From contig NC_037670.1 of the NCBI RefSeq assembly GCF_003255815.1, positions 26,810,672-26,874,671 on the forward strand: a stretch of DNA of 64,000 nucleotides, written 5' to 3'. Positions 33,947 to 43,336 of the stretch are shown here, one piece after another. Within the stretch, counting starts at the first letter, position 1. Each line of letters opens with the position of its first letter. Position numbers and translations under genes: made by a program. Origin of the DNA: Theropithecus gelada. Its lineage: Eukaryota; Chordata; Mammalia; Primates; Cercopithecidae. Under the pieces are notes generated by a model. The model saw nothing but the letters and a program-made list of their open reading frames with translations. It did no database searches and was not told the origin of the DNA.

Positions 33947-34252
33947 GGCCCCAGGGGCTCACACCTGTAATCCCAGCACTTTGGAGGCTGAGGCAGGAGG
34001 ATGGCTTGAGCCCAGGAGTTTAAGACCAGCCTGGGCAACAAAGTGAGACTCTGTCTCAACAACAACAACAACAAAACATTAGACTGGTGTGGTGGCACGT
34101 GCCTATGGTCCCAGCTACATGAGAAGCTGACATAGGAGGATTGCTTGAGCCCAGGAGTTTGAAGCTGCAGTGAGCTATGATTGCACCACTGTACTCCATC
34201 CAGCCTGGGCAACCGAACAAGACCCTGTGTCAAAACAAAACCAAAACCAAAA
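33947..34252 (+). mobile_element. AluJ-like, sense
   Basis: Old Alu with (CAA)n in the middle linker, 'gcttgagcccaggagttt' twice, and an A-rich tail with C interruptions. Confidence 0.93.
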
Positions 34253-34500
34253 CTGCACGTTTGATGTATACGATTTGGTGAATTTGGACGTAGGCATATA
34301 CCCATGATACTATCCCAACAATCAAGGTAATGAACATATGCTCTCCAAAGGTTTCCTTGTGTTCTTAATTTTATATGTTTATTTGTTGTGGTAAAAATGT
34401 TTAACATGAGGTCTGCCCTCTTAACACATTCTTAAGTGTACTATACTGTGTGAACTATAGGCATGATGTTGTGCAGCAGATCTCTAGAACTTATTCATCT

Positions 34501-34862
34501 TGTATATTGGTTCATTTTCGCGTTACTGAAAAAGACATTCCCGAGACTGGGTAATTTACAAAAGAAAGAGGTTTAATGAACTCACAGTTCCACATGGCTA
34601 GGGAGGCCTCAAGATCATGGTGGAAGGCGAAAGGCACTTCTTATGTGGTGGCGGCAAGAGAGAGAATGAGAGCCAAGTGAAAGGAGTTTCCCCTTATCAA
34701 ACTCTCAGATCTCGTGAGACTTATTCGCTACCATGACAACAGTATGGGAGAAACTGCCGCCGTGATTCAGTTATCTCCACCAGGTCCCTCCCACAACACA
34801 TGGGAATTACGGGAGTACAATTCAAAATGAGATTTGCGTGGGGACACAGCCAAACCATATCA
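34501..34862 (-). mobile_element. THE1/MSTA-type solo LTR, antisense
   Basis: Plus strand from 'tgtatattggttcattttcg' to 'cagccaaaccatatca' is a full-length reverse THE1/MST LTR of 362 bp ('cagatctcgtgagacttatt' is diagnostic). No matching 5-bp duplication was seen, so a flank has mutated or the border is off by a base or two. Confidence 0.9.
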
Positions 34863-34975
34863 GCTTGCATAACTGAATCTTTATACCCACTGAAAAGCTC
34901 CCCCTTTTCCCCCTCCACAGCCCCTGACACCCAACATTCTATTCTCTGCTTCTTGAGATTTATTGTTGAGTTTTC

Positions 34976-36726
34976 TTCCTAAGCTTTTCATTGTATTTAT
35001 GTTTCCACTTGACAGTTTCCAACTTGGAGTCCAGTTGGAAAAATGGTTTTTCCCAGCAAGTCCTCTCCTGTAACTTTCAGAGCACAGACTGCGGTGGAGA
35101 ATGTGGTTGCTAGAGAGCATGGAGGGTAGAGAGACAGAGAGAGCTTTCTGAGTGTCACCCAGCTTCCTCAGCAAAGTGTGCTGTGGGCATTTATTAATCT
35201 CCAGGGAAGCAAACCTCTGCAAAAAAAAAAAAAAAACCTCAATGAAGAACACATATCAGGGGACCTTGAGCAGTTCAAAAGGAGAGGCCAAGACTAAGGT
35301 CTCTGAAAAAAAGAAAGTGACATCTCAGCATAGCCTCTGCAGAAACAAGAGCAGGACACACGGAAAAGGGTGAGTTGAGCCCACGTAGAGAAATCCAGGC
35401 CAAAGGACAGGGCTGCTTCTTGAAGCCATTTCTCAGGATGGGGCAACTGGAGGTGGCGGAGCTGGGTGAATATAACCACAGTGTTGTCCTGGCCCGAGGG
35501 CGATGCAGGGCCTGCACAGCTGTGTGTGCAACAGAACTCCAGGTACCGTGAGCTCAGCTGTTCCTTCTCTTGGTGGAAACTCCTGGGGGAGAAGGTTAGG
35601 AAAGTGGGCAGGGCATGAAGAGACAGGGGGCAGCAGGCTTGGGGAGGCTGCGTGGGCCCATGAGTGCTGCCTATGATGCCAACTGTGTTCTGAGGCTCCT
35701 TCAGCACCTGTGTCTGCAGGATGGTCAGTGTTGTGCGTTGAGGTGGATGCCCACTCAGCTTGCTTGTGCTTTTCTGTTCCAAGAACAAATCCCTACCTGC
35801 CTCCCTCCTTTCCTCCCCAGAACCCTGAACCCAGCCTGATTCCTTTCCTCTTTTCTAGAAAGAAGGAAAGGGAGCTTTTTGTCACCCCAACAATGCCCTG
35901 GGCCTCATCCCCTTGTTGATATCAGTATCTTGCTAAACATACTTCTTAGATTTGGATGCCCACGTCAGCTCCTAGGAGAACAAATACACTATATATAGAG
36001 TAGTTTTCAGTTCCTAGGGGGTTTAATGGTTTAGCTGTTTTCACCACATCCTGTAGTTAACCTCTGGTCAAGGCTCAACATTGAGACTTGGACTGGGTGG
36101 ACTCAACTGGGTAGACCCATTTGCTTCACTAATGTGGGCATAATCAGGTAAGCTGTGTACCCCTTTCGGAACGTGGCTCACCCTCCTCTGAGTGTGTCCC
36201 AGGCTGTATAAAGACAAGGTACAAATAAAGAAAGTGTGTTTGTAGCTGGCAGTGTGGAATTCAGCATGTAAAGATACTACCCAGTCAAGGCAACCACAAT
36301 ATCTCAGGATCCAAAAGAGATCGATTCCACTCAACTGGGAAATGCAAATTAAAGATTTGGCTTCACTCCTCCACCAGAGCAAGAAGCCAAACAGTCTTGC
36401 CCTTAAAAAGGTAGGGTCTAAGTTCATGTGACCTGCCTTGGAAGGTGACTGTCCTCACAGTCACATGCTAGGTGTCCTTGGCATTAAAGACCTTATTTGC
36501 TCTGTCTCTTCCTTTAGCTTCAATGTCCCATGGTGCATTGAGCTGGAAATACTTGTCCTAACTCCAGCCCCGAGGAATCTCTCTAGCAAAGACCCCTGGC
36601 CAGCCCTTGTTTCCCTAAATATGAGGAGACTGTGATTCTTCTCACATCTACACCCATGCACACGCTAGAACATTCCTAAAGGGATGATTTCTACATGGTT
36701 ATCAACAGTCTGCAATCTTACAGGAG
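34976..36726. other. No recognisable feature
   Basis: About 1.75 kb of repeat-poor DNA with an 18-base A run at 35220-35237. The 164-codon minus-strand frame at 35294-35788 and its overlapping plus-strand frames have no known domain; none is called. Confidence 0.5.
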
Positions 36727-36748
36727 TCATTCATTCATTCATTCATTG
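36727..36748 (+). repeat. (TCAT)n microsatellite
   Basis: Five tandem copies of TCAT in unassigned DNA. Confidence 0.9.
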
Positions 36749-37209
36749 TCTTCATTCTATCTCATTCTGCCTCGAACAAGTATATGATGTTGGATGGGCA
36801 CAGCTTGTTCAATAGTTGCTGAGACTTCTCCATAAGAGAGAGAGGCAAAGTATGCTTTCTTGGATTCTGAGTTCTGTGTTTCCTGTGTTTAAGATTGCAA
36901 ACTACCATGGCTTCCTTCGGGACAAAAGGAAGAAATAAACATGGAAGGTCTTACCCCTGTACAAATATTAGCACAGTATGAAGATGCCAGGCAGGATGGG
37001 AAAGGCTGCCGCCGAAATGAGGACTAAAGGGAAGCATTTCATTACCCCTATCCCATGGCTGACATTTTCCCATTTCCTCCTTGCTTGGGCGCTGCACCAG
37101 CTCTGTCCATTTCCCATCCTGGGAGAGACACATTCCGATTCCGTGATACATTGATCATTTTCAGGTTTGGCGACTAACTGTGAAACTGGATATAGCATTC
37201 TCTTAAGAG
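36749..37209. other. No recognisable feature
   Basis: Unassigned sequence before an Alu. Small overlapping minus frames are unsupported. Confidence 0.55.
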
Positions 37210-37222
37210 ATGGATGCATCCT

Positions 37223-37506
37223 GGCTGGGTGCAGTGGCTCATGCCTGTAATCCCACCACTTTGGGAGACTGAGGCGGGTGGATCACCTGACGTCAGGAGT
37301 TCAAGCCCAGCCTGGCCAACATGGTGAAACCCGTCCCTGCTAAAAATACAAAAAATTAGCCAGGTGTGGTAGCGGGTGCCTGTAATTCTAGCTATGTGGG
37401 AGGCTGAGGCAGGAGAATCGCTTGAACCTGGGAGGCAGAGGTTGCAGTGAGCCGAGATTGCGCCACTGCACTCCAGCCTGGGTCACAGCATGAGACTCTG
37501 TCTGAA
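37223..37506 (+). mobile_element. AluS-like body with expanded tail
   Basis: Full-length Alu body. The target duplication 'atggatgcatcct' (37210-37222) and 'atggatgtatcct' (37739-37751) encloses body plus tail, so the purine tract 37507-37738 is part of the insertion. Confidence 0.96.
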
Positions 37507-37508
37507 AA

Positions 37509-37576
<68 letters not shown>

Positions 37577-37682
37577 GAAAGAAAGGAAGGAAGGAAGGAA
37601 GGAAGGAAGGAAGGAAAGAAAGAAAGAAAGGAAAGAAAAGAAAGAAAGAAAGAAAGAAAAGAAAAGAAAGAAAGAAAGAAAG

Positions 37683-37737
<55 letters not shown>

Positions 37738-37738
37738 A
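37507..37738 (+). repeat. Purine microsatellite (GAAA)n/(GA)n/(GGAA)n
   Basis: About 232 bases of pure A and G arising from the Alu A-tail: GAAA blocks, then (GA)n, (GAAA), (GGAA)n and more (GAAA). The open frames through it (Lys/Glu/Arg repeats) are artefacts. Confidence 0.97.
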
Positions 37739-37751
37739 ATGGATGTATCCT

Positions 37752-38123
37752 ACGGTTAGATCAAAAGGATCTGCTCAGTAGCTATTTCTAATTTGGCTGC
37801 TGTACTGAGAAGCGACCTGGGTTGTGGGTGTGGCTGCTCTTATCACATTGTGCTGAAATTCTCTGCACTGTTTGCCCAGCTGGTGTCTGTTTAGAGAGCT
37901 ATTTAGATCCTCCCACAGAAAGGAAGGCTTTCCATCCTCGAAGAAACCACAGTGATTAAGTACATATAAGAGAAAAGCATTATGATGACTAATCAGCTCA
38001 AAATCAATGATTCCCTTTTTGCATTATAAATGATGAGGTTCAGAGTGGACAGCTTTTAGCATGAGTGCTGGTGTGACTTCGGGAGGGGGCGGGGAGAGAA
38101 TCACACAAATGCCATCAAGCACC
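37752..38123. other. No recognisable feature
   Basis: Unassigned, ending with a G-rich 'gggagggggcggggagag' run at 38081-38098. Confidence 0.5.
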
Positions 38124-38350
38124 ATTCTTCAGGCTTCGAAGACAGGTTTTGTAGAGAATTTCTTCTTTAGCATCAGAAAGCAGTGAGGATGGTCAGGAGA
38201 CAACAAGACAGAGAAAACACTAGTGTCATCCTCACATGTTGCAAGAACCGCAGTATGAAGAGAGCTACGTTTTCCATATAGTTCCGAAGAGCAGCACTAA
38301 GATCAAGAGATAAAAGTTACCAGGAGACAAATTTCACCTACATGTGGCCT
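38124..38350 (+). repeat. Left arm of rearranged inverted repeat
   Basis: Consists of segment A (38124-38162) joined to segment B (38164-38350). A matches the reverse complement of 38678-38716 at 38 of 39 bases. The first 69 bases of B are a perfect reverse complement of 38968-39036, and the rest of B matches 38850-38967 at roughly 85 percent. Confidence 0.9.
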
Positions 38351-38420
38351 GTCAGGTGGGAAAAAGACTAGAAACATTAGTGATGTGATTAGGTTGCTCA
38401 CTGAGAATCTGAAGCAGGAC

Positions 38421-38568
38421 TTTTTTTTCTTTTTTTAATATCATTTCATTTTAAGTTCCAGGATACATGCGCAGGACATGCAGGTTTGTTGCACAGGTAA
38501 ATGTGTGCCACAGTGATTTGCTGCACCTGTCAACCCATCACCTAGGTATTAAGCCCTGCATGTAGGAA
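38421..38568 (-). mobile_element. L1 3' end (L1P type), antisense, 5' truncated
   Basis: T-rich tail then 'ttaagttccaggatacatgc', 'gcaggtttgttgcacaggta' and 'caacccatcacctaggtatt': the L1 3' UTR in reverse. It sits in the spacer between the inverted-repeat arms. Confidence 0.88.
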
Positions 38569-38677
38569 ATTCTTAACCTTTGTAGTGGAAGAAAATATTA
38601 TCAAAGGAAGTAAGAATTTTCGGTTAGCTTGTGGGCAGTCATTTGAGGACACCCATCCTAACCTCTCTGTCCATGTG

Positions 38678-39036
38678 GAAATTCTCTACAAAACCTGACT
38701 TCGAAGCCTGAAGAATCTCATGATCCCCTGAAATTCCATGCAGCCAAGAAAGTGAAAGGCAGCCTTTGTAGGAATTGTCAGTGACAGGACGCTCATCACC
38801 TCCTGTGGCTCTTCCAGTTTTTGAATGGCTTTCATTACTTGAAAGGTCTCCCTCACACGTAGGTGAAATGTGCCTCCTGGTAACTTTTATCTGTTGGTCT
38901 TAGAGCTGCTCTTCGGAACTATGGGGAAAACCTAGCTGTCTTCACGCTATGGTTCTTGCAACATTTAAGGATGACACTAGTGTTTTCTCTGTCTTGTTGT
39001 CTCCTGACCATCCTCACTGCTTTCTGATGCTAAAGA
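38678..39036 (-). repeat. Right arm of rearranged inverted repeat
   Basis: Holds the counterparts of A (38678-38716) and B (38850-39036), but in this arm A lies before B with about 130 bp between, whereas a simple inversion would put A right after B. The arrangement therefore needs more than one event. Confidence 0.9.
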
Positions 39037-40294
39037 GGAACATTCATCACTACTCGGCCACCTTCCAGGTCTGAACATGTGAGGTCCATATGTTGTTCAT
39101 ATATTGAGAAAGAACTGTGGGATTGTTGTCCACCTTTGTTTACAACACTATACCTCTATTAACCAGCTGCTAGTGTTTTAGCAGCTATTGGATCCTGCCT
39201 ACCTTAAAATCTGAATTTAAGCCTTCTATTCCCTCAAATTTCCATGTACCTGAGGAGTTGGAAAGAAGCAGAAACAAAATTTCTGACCTGTCACTATTGA
39301 CCTGTTTTGTTTCGATCCAGGCCTTTGTGGTATTTGATGTTAGAATCTTAGGTAAGTGGATATATTGCATACTTTACATAGTTTTGCATTTTTAATATGA
39401 TAGGATCACACAAAAATCCACGTTCTCCTTTGGGAATGGTGGCTGGAGCTTTGTTAGATTTTTGACAAAAATTATATGTGCGGGTCATAGCCACGTAAAC
39501 AGTTCAACCAGCTGAAGGGGTTATCAATAAGGAACTAATGCCACCAGAATTAGGAGTTTGAGGGCATTTGTGTGCAATGTTTACAGAGCAATGGGAATCT
39601 CTTATGCTATTCTGGGAATCCTCTTTGTGTGCCTGGTGCGGGCGTTAGGGTCTACCTGAGCAAATTGTGCCAGGCAAAGTCCCAACCTTCAGTGTGAAGT
39701 ACAACCAATATATCTACCCTTGAGCAGGCCTTCCAAGAGCATGTGCTGGGTGGGCAAATTCATTCAAAAGTATACTCGTTATACTTTTCTGAATCATTAG
39801 ATAGTACCTGTGGATGTATCTGGTTTGAGTGGACTGAGCTGGTCAGAAAATCTCTATCTCCCTCATTATTAATTTGATGACCTTCTTGGATTAGAAAGAG
39901 TAGCCAGCTCAGCAGTGGGGAGACTTGGCCTTGGGAAGGCAGGCAGGAAGGGCCTCTCTTTTCCCATTTCCTTGTGCTGAATCGTTAGCCTGAATCCCAG
40001 GAGCCCAGGGGTGTCTCTTCTTTCTTTGAACTTCTTGAGCACTGTGGTCTATATTAAACACTTGGGCATTTACACATTTCATTAATAAGCCTGTTAACCT
40101 TTCCCCATGGGTACATATTGCCTCTCCAGCTAGATTGTTTCATCTTTTGCATCCTCTACACTCAAGCGTGGAGTTTTACCCATCAAAAGGCCTAGATAGA
40201 TAGATGTAGAATTAAACCATGAAGATCTGAGAAGGTTCAGCTTCTTCCTCAGAAGAAAGGGCAAGAGAAAAAGGAAAACAGACTTAGGAAATTC
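39037..40294. other. No recognisable feature
   Basis: About 1.25 kb with no recognised repeat or gene. The minus frame 39185-39370 is unsupported. Confidence 0.5.
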
Positions 40295-40445
40295 CTATCT
40301 TATGCCAGGAACTTTACATTTGTTATTCCCTACAAATCTCCATAAGACCCTCAGGTAAGCATTATCATCCTCATTTTGCAGAAGAAGAAACTAAGTCTCA
40401 GAGAAGTCAGGGAATGTATCCAAGTTCATGCAAAGCATAAGAGAC
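40295..40445 (+). mobile_element. MIR SINE, sense
   Basis: 'tcatcctcattttgcagaag' followed by 'aagaaactaagtctcagaga' and 'gtatccaagttcatgcaaag': well-preserved MIR right half. Confidence 0.88.
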
Positions 40446-41169
40446 CAGGCGAGGCTTGAGCTTAGGTTCCTCCACCTGCGGGAGCAGCAGTGTTAGGAGA
40501 CTGTCCTGCCCTGGGAGGGGGCCGCAGGACTGGGTGTGAAGACACGGTTTGTGGCTGCAGCTGCTGCATGGCCACCTTTGAGTTACCAGCCAGGACCATC
40601 TCACTGCTGAGGACAGATGGGAGAAGGGCCAGGCCTGAAAGAACAAAGAGGCACATACATCATCAAGGAGGGTGGAGCCGTGAAGAAGGAAAAAGAGAGA
40701 GAGGAATATCACAGATTACTTACAGTTCTCTAAACAGGAGGAATCTCACGTCTGCTCAGCAGAGTAATGTGCTCATCAATGAAGTAGCTGTAACCCCCTG
40801 AAAAGGCAAAGCAGTGACATGAGTTTATCTTAGTCCCTTCTTTCAAAAGCAGGAAGACATGTTTTTTGCTAGAGATGACAAGGATTTTTAATGTTGTTGT
40901 AGAGCTTTGAAAACTTGGATCCCAATCCTTGGATCATGTTTGCAAACTTTATTAGTCAGTTTGCACCTGTTGCAGTAAATAAACCTAGATACCTCAATGG
41001 CTCACATGACGAAGATTTCTTTCTAGCTTGTGAAAACTCCAGTGTGGGTTGGGTAAGCCTCCAGGGCAGCTGTCCTTGTGGTGACATGGGGATCAAGGCT
41101 GTTTCCATGCATGGAGGCCACCGTCTCAGCACATGGCTTCCAGATTGCTGTGGCAGCCAGTGTGGAAGG
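40446..41169. other. Unassigned; old repeat probable from about 40950
   Basis: 40950-41169 ('cctcaatggctcacatgacg', 'ctccagggcagctgtccttg') and 41366-41520 ('ggaaatgtcacaggtcactt') read like two parts of one old interspersed repeat split by the short Alu. The family is not identified. Earlier frames (40407-40801) overlap on both strands and are unsupported. Confidence 0.4.
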
Positions 41170-41184
41170 TCAAGAACCAGCTTT

Positions 41185-41350
41185 AAATTTATTTAGTTTT
41201 TATTTTTGGGGGACAAGGTCTCTGTCACCCAGGATGGAGTGCAGTGGCACAATGATAGTTCACTGCAGTCTCGAACTCCTGACTTCAAGTGATTCTCCCA
41301 CCTAGTCCTTCAACAGTGTTGGGATTACAGGCATGAGCCACTGTGCCTGG
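41185..41350 (-). mobile_element. Internally deleted Alu, antisense
   Basis: About 165 bp: the 3' arm up to 'ctcgaactcctgac', then directly the end of the 5' arm ('gttgggattacaggcatgag'). The target duplication 'tcaagaaccagcttt' (41170-41184) and 'tcaagtaccagtttt' (41351-41365) shows this is a complete insertion. Confidence 0.85.
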
Positions 41351-41365
41351 TCAAGTACCAGTTTT

Positions 41366-41570
41366 TACAAGCTTCAGCATGGAAATGTCACAGGTCACTT
41401 CCACTCACTGCGCCTTGGCCAGAGCTACTCACACAGCGCTGCCTCACCACGGAGCGAAACTCTGCTGGGAAGGGTGGGGGAACATTTGGGTAGTCAATGA
41501 CTATCAGATGTCCTGACACATTTTCCTTACTCTCTTCCGCTCAACACCCTTCCTGAGGCAGCTCATTACT
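41366..41570. other. Continuation of unassigned old repeat
   Basis: Likely the remainder of the repeat that the deleted Alu interrupts (see 40446-41169). Confidence 0.35.
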
Positions 41571-42320
41571 CTTGGAAAGAGTATAGACTCCCTAGTACAG
41601 CTTGTAGGCCCCTGGCCTTGGCCTCCACCTTCCAGTTGCATTGAACATTTTCCACTGAGTCTCTTGGCTGAGCTTACCTTCTCTTACCTTCTACCTTGGT
41701 CTTCTGCCTGCCTGAAATATTCTCCCCTTTCTGCTTTTCTGGCCAACTCCTTTGCTTATGTGGAGGCTTAGCTATCACTTCTTAAGGAAACATTTCCTGA
41801 ACCTCTAAATCTGGATCGAGTCCTTTCTTTGAGTATCCAGGCATCCTTTATTTCTCCCGTTACATTGCACCGTGGAAATTCAGTATTTCTTTTCTTTTCT
41901 TTTTTGAGACAAGGTCTTGTTTCATCATCTAGGCTGGAGTGCAGTGGTATAATCTCAGCTCACTACGACCTCCACCTCCTGGGTTCAAGTGATTCTCCTG
42001 CCTCAGCCTTCCAAGTAGCTGGGACTACAGGTGCATGCCACCATGCCTGGCTAATTTTTGTATTTTTGGTAAAGACAGGGTTTCAACATGTTGACCAGGC
42101 TGGTCTTGAACCCCTGACTTCAAGTGATCCACCCACCTTGGCCTCCCAAAGTGGTGGGATTACAGGCATGAACCACCAATCCTGGCCGGAAAGTCACTAT
42201 TAACTAGTCTGTAGTCTATTAGACTGTGGCTCTGTGACACTTGGGACCATTGTGAGAGCAGCCCCTGGGCACAGTGGCCCTCACACAGTAGATGCTTCAT
42301 TAGTATACCTTGGATAAAGG
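41571..42320 (+). mobile_element. L2, sense, split by Alu
   Basis: 'cttctgcctgcctgaaatat', 'acttcttaaggaaacatttc' and, after the Alu, 'ctattagactgtggctctgt' and 'cacacagtagatgcttcatt' follow the L2 3' region in order. Confidence 0.78.
41891..42187 (-). mobile_element. AluS-like, antisense, full length
   Basis: Complete Alu inserted in the L2. Flanks 'gaaattcagtattt' and 'gaaagtcactatta' are a diverged target duplication. Confidence 0.95.
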
Positions 42321-42728
42321 AAGAAGGGAAGGGACTTCCTGTGAGGCTGAATGTAGATGATGATACTGTTGCAGATTTTATTCTAAAGTTAAAAAAGCAA
42401 AGGCAGTAGAAAAGGCAAGAAACTTTTGAAAAAGAATAATGGAGAGATTTTCACATTCCTCGAGGTGAAGATGAACTATGGAGTTTCAGTAATTAAAAGA
42501 GAGAGATGCTGGTGTAGGAATAGACCAAGAGACAGACAGAATAAAATAAAGAGTTGACACTGCAGTCTTGATTCTGAATTCTGTAGGCCGGGCCAGGCAG
42601 GCTGGAAACTCGGGTAGTTTCTGTATTGCAGTCTTGAGGCAGAATGGCTGCATCTTTGGGAAATCTCAGTCTTTGCTCTTAAGGTGTTCAACTGTATGAG
42701 TATTATACATGGGAAATTGGCATGCGAT
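42321..42728. other. Unassigned; old repeat text at 42540-42690
   Basis: 'ttgacactgcagtcttgatt', 'gaaatctcagtctttgctct' and 'taaggtgttcaactg' are phrases I have seen in a common primate repeat but cannot assign to a family. A minus frame 42476-42739 is unsupported. Confidence 0.4.
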
Positions 42729-42738
42729 AAAGGAGGCA

Positions 42739-43045
42739 CATTATTTTATTTTATTTTATTTTGAGACAGAGTCTCACTCTGTCACCCAGGCTGGAATGCA
42801 GTGGCACAATCATGGCTGCCTACACCCTCGACCTCCAGGGCCAAGCCATCCTCCCACCTCAGCCTCCTGAGTAGTTGGGACTATGGGCGTGTGCCACCAT
42901 GCCCCACTAATTTCTGTATTTTTTTTGTAGAGATGGGTTTTTACCTTGTTGCCCAGGCTGGTCTTGAACTCCTAGACTCAAGCGATCCACTCATCTTGGC
43001 CTCCCAAAGTGCTGGGATTACAGGTGTGCGCCATTGTGCCCAGCC
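42739..43045 (-). mobile_element. AluJ-like, antisense, full length
   Basis: Old Alu with an (ATTTT)n tail. Duplication 'aaaggaggca' (42729-42738 and 43046-43055). Confidence 0.95.
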
Positions 43046-43085
43046 AAAGGAGGCATTTTAAATCAGTGGAGAAAAAATGAATTAT

Positions 43086-43100
43086 TGAACAAATTATTTT
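43086..43100. repeat. L1 target-site duplication, left copy
   Basis: 'tgaacaaattatttt', identical to 49271-49285. Borders the A-tail of the full-length L1. Confidence 0.97.
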
Positions 43101-43336
43101 ATTTATTTTTTTTTTTTAATTTATTTATTATTATTATACTGTAAGTTGTAGGGTACATGTGCATAACGTGCAGGTTTGTTACATATGTATACTTGTGCCT
43201 TGTTGGTGTGCTGCACCCATCAACTCGTCATTTACATCAGGTATAACTCCCAATGCAATCCCTCCCCCCGCCCCCCTCCCCATGATAGGCCCCGGTGTGT
43301 GATGTTCCCCTTCCCGAGTCCAAGTGATCTCATTGT
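43101..43336 (-). promoter_or_regulatory. L1 3' UTR with G-rich tract
   Basis: The 236-bp 3' UTR and tail. The plus-strand run at 43259-43280 ('ccctccccccgcccccctcc' and on) is a G-rich tract on the L1 strand, the conserved L1 3' UTR polypurine/quadruplex motif. AATAAA-type signals lie in the TA-rich terminus near 43120-43135. Confidence 0.85.

Larger units (their letters stand above)
33896..34975. mobile_element. Old L1 5'-region-like DNA, split by Alu and LTR
   Basis: 'gctttattgcagtataacgg', 'gaacttattcatcttg' and 'cttgcataactgaatcttta' recall a sequence common in old L1M 5' regions. Rejoining the flanks across 34501-34862 restores continuity. Orientation and subfamily uncertain. Confidence 0.55.

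Noticed and set aside
35294..35788. 164-codon minus-strand frame in repeat-poor DNA
   Set aside because: No recognisable domain, several overlapping frames on both strands, and no splice or promoter support.
37447..37791. Lys/Glu/Arg-rich frames of 89 and 114 codons
   Set aside because: They are translations of the purine microsatellite in an Alu tail.
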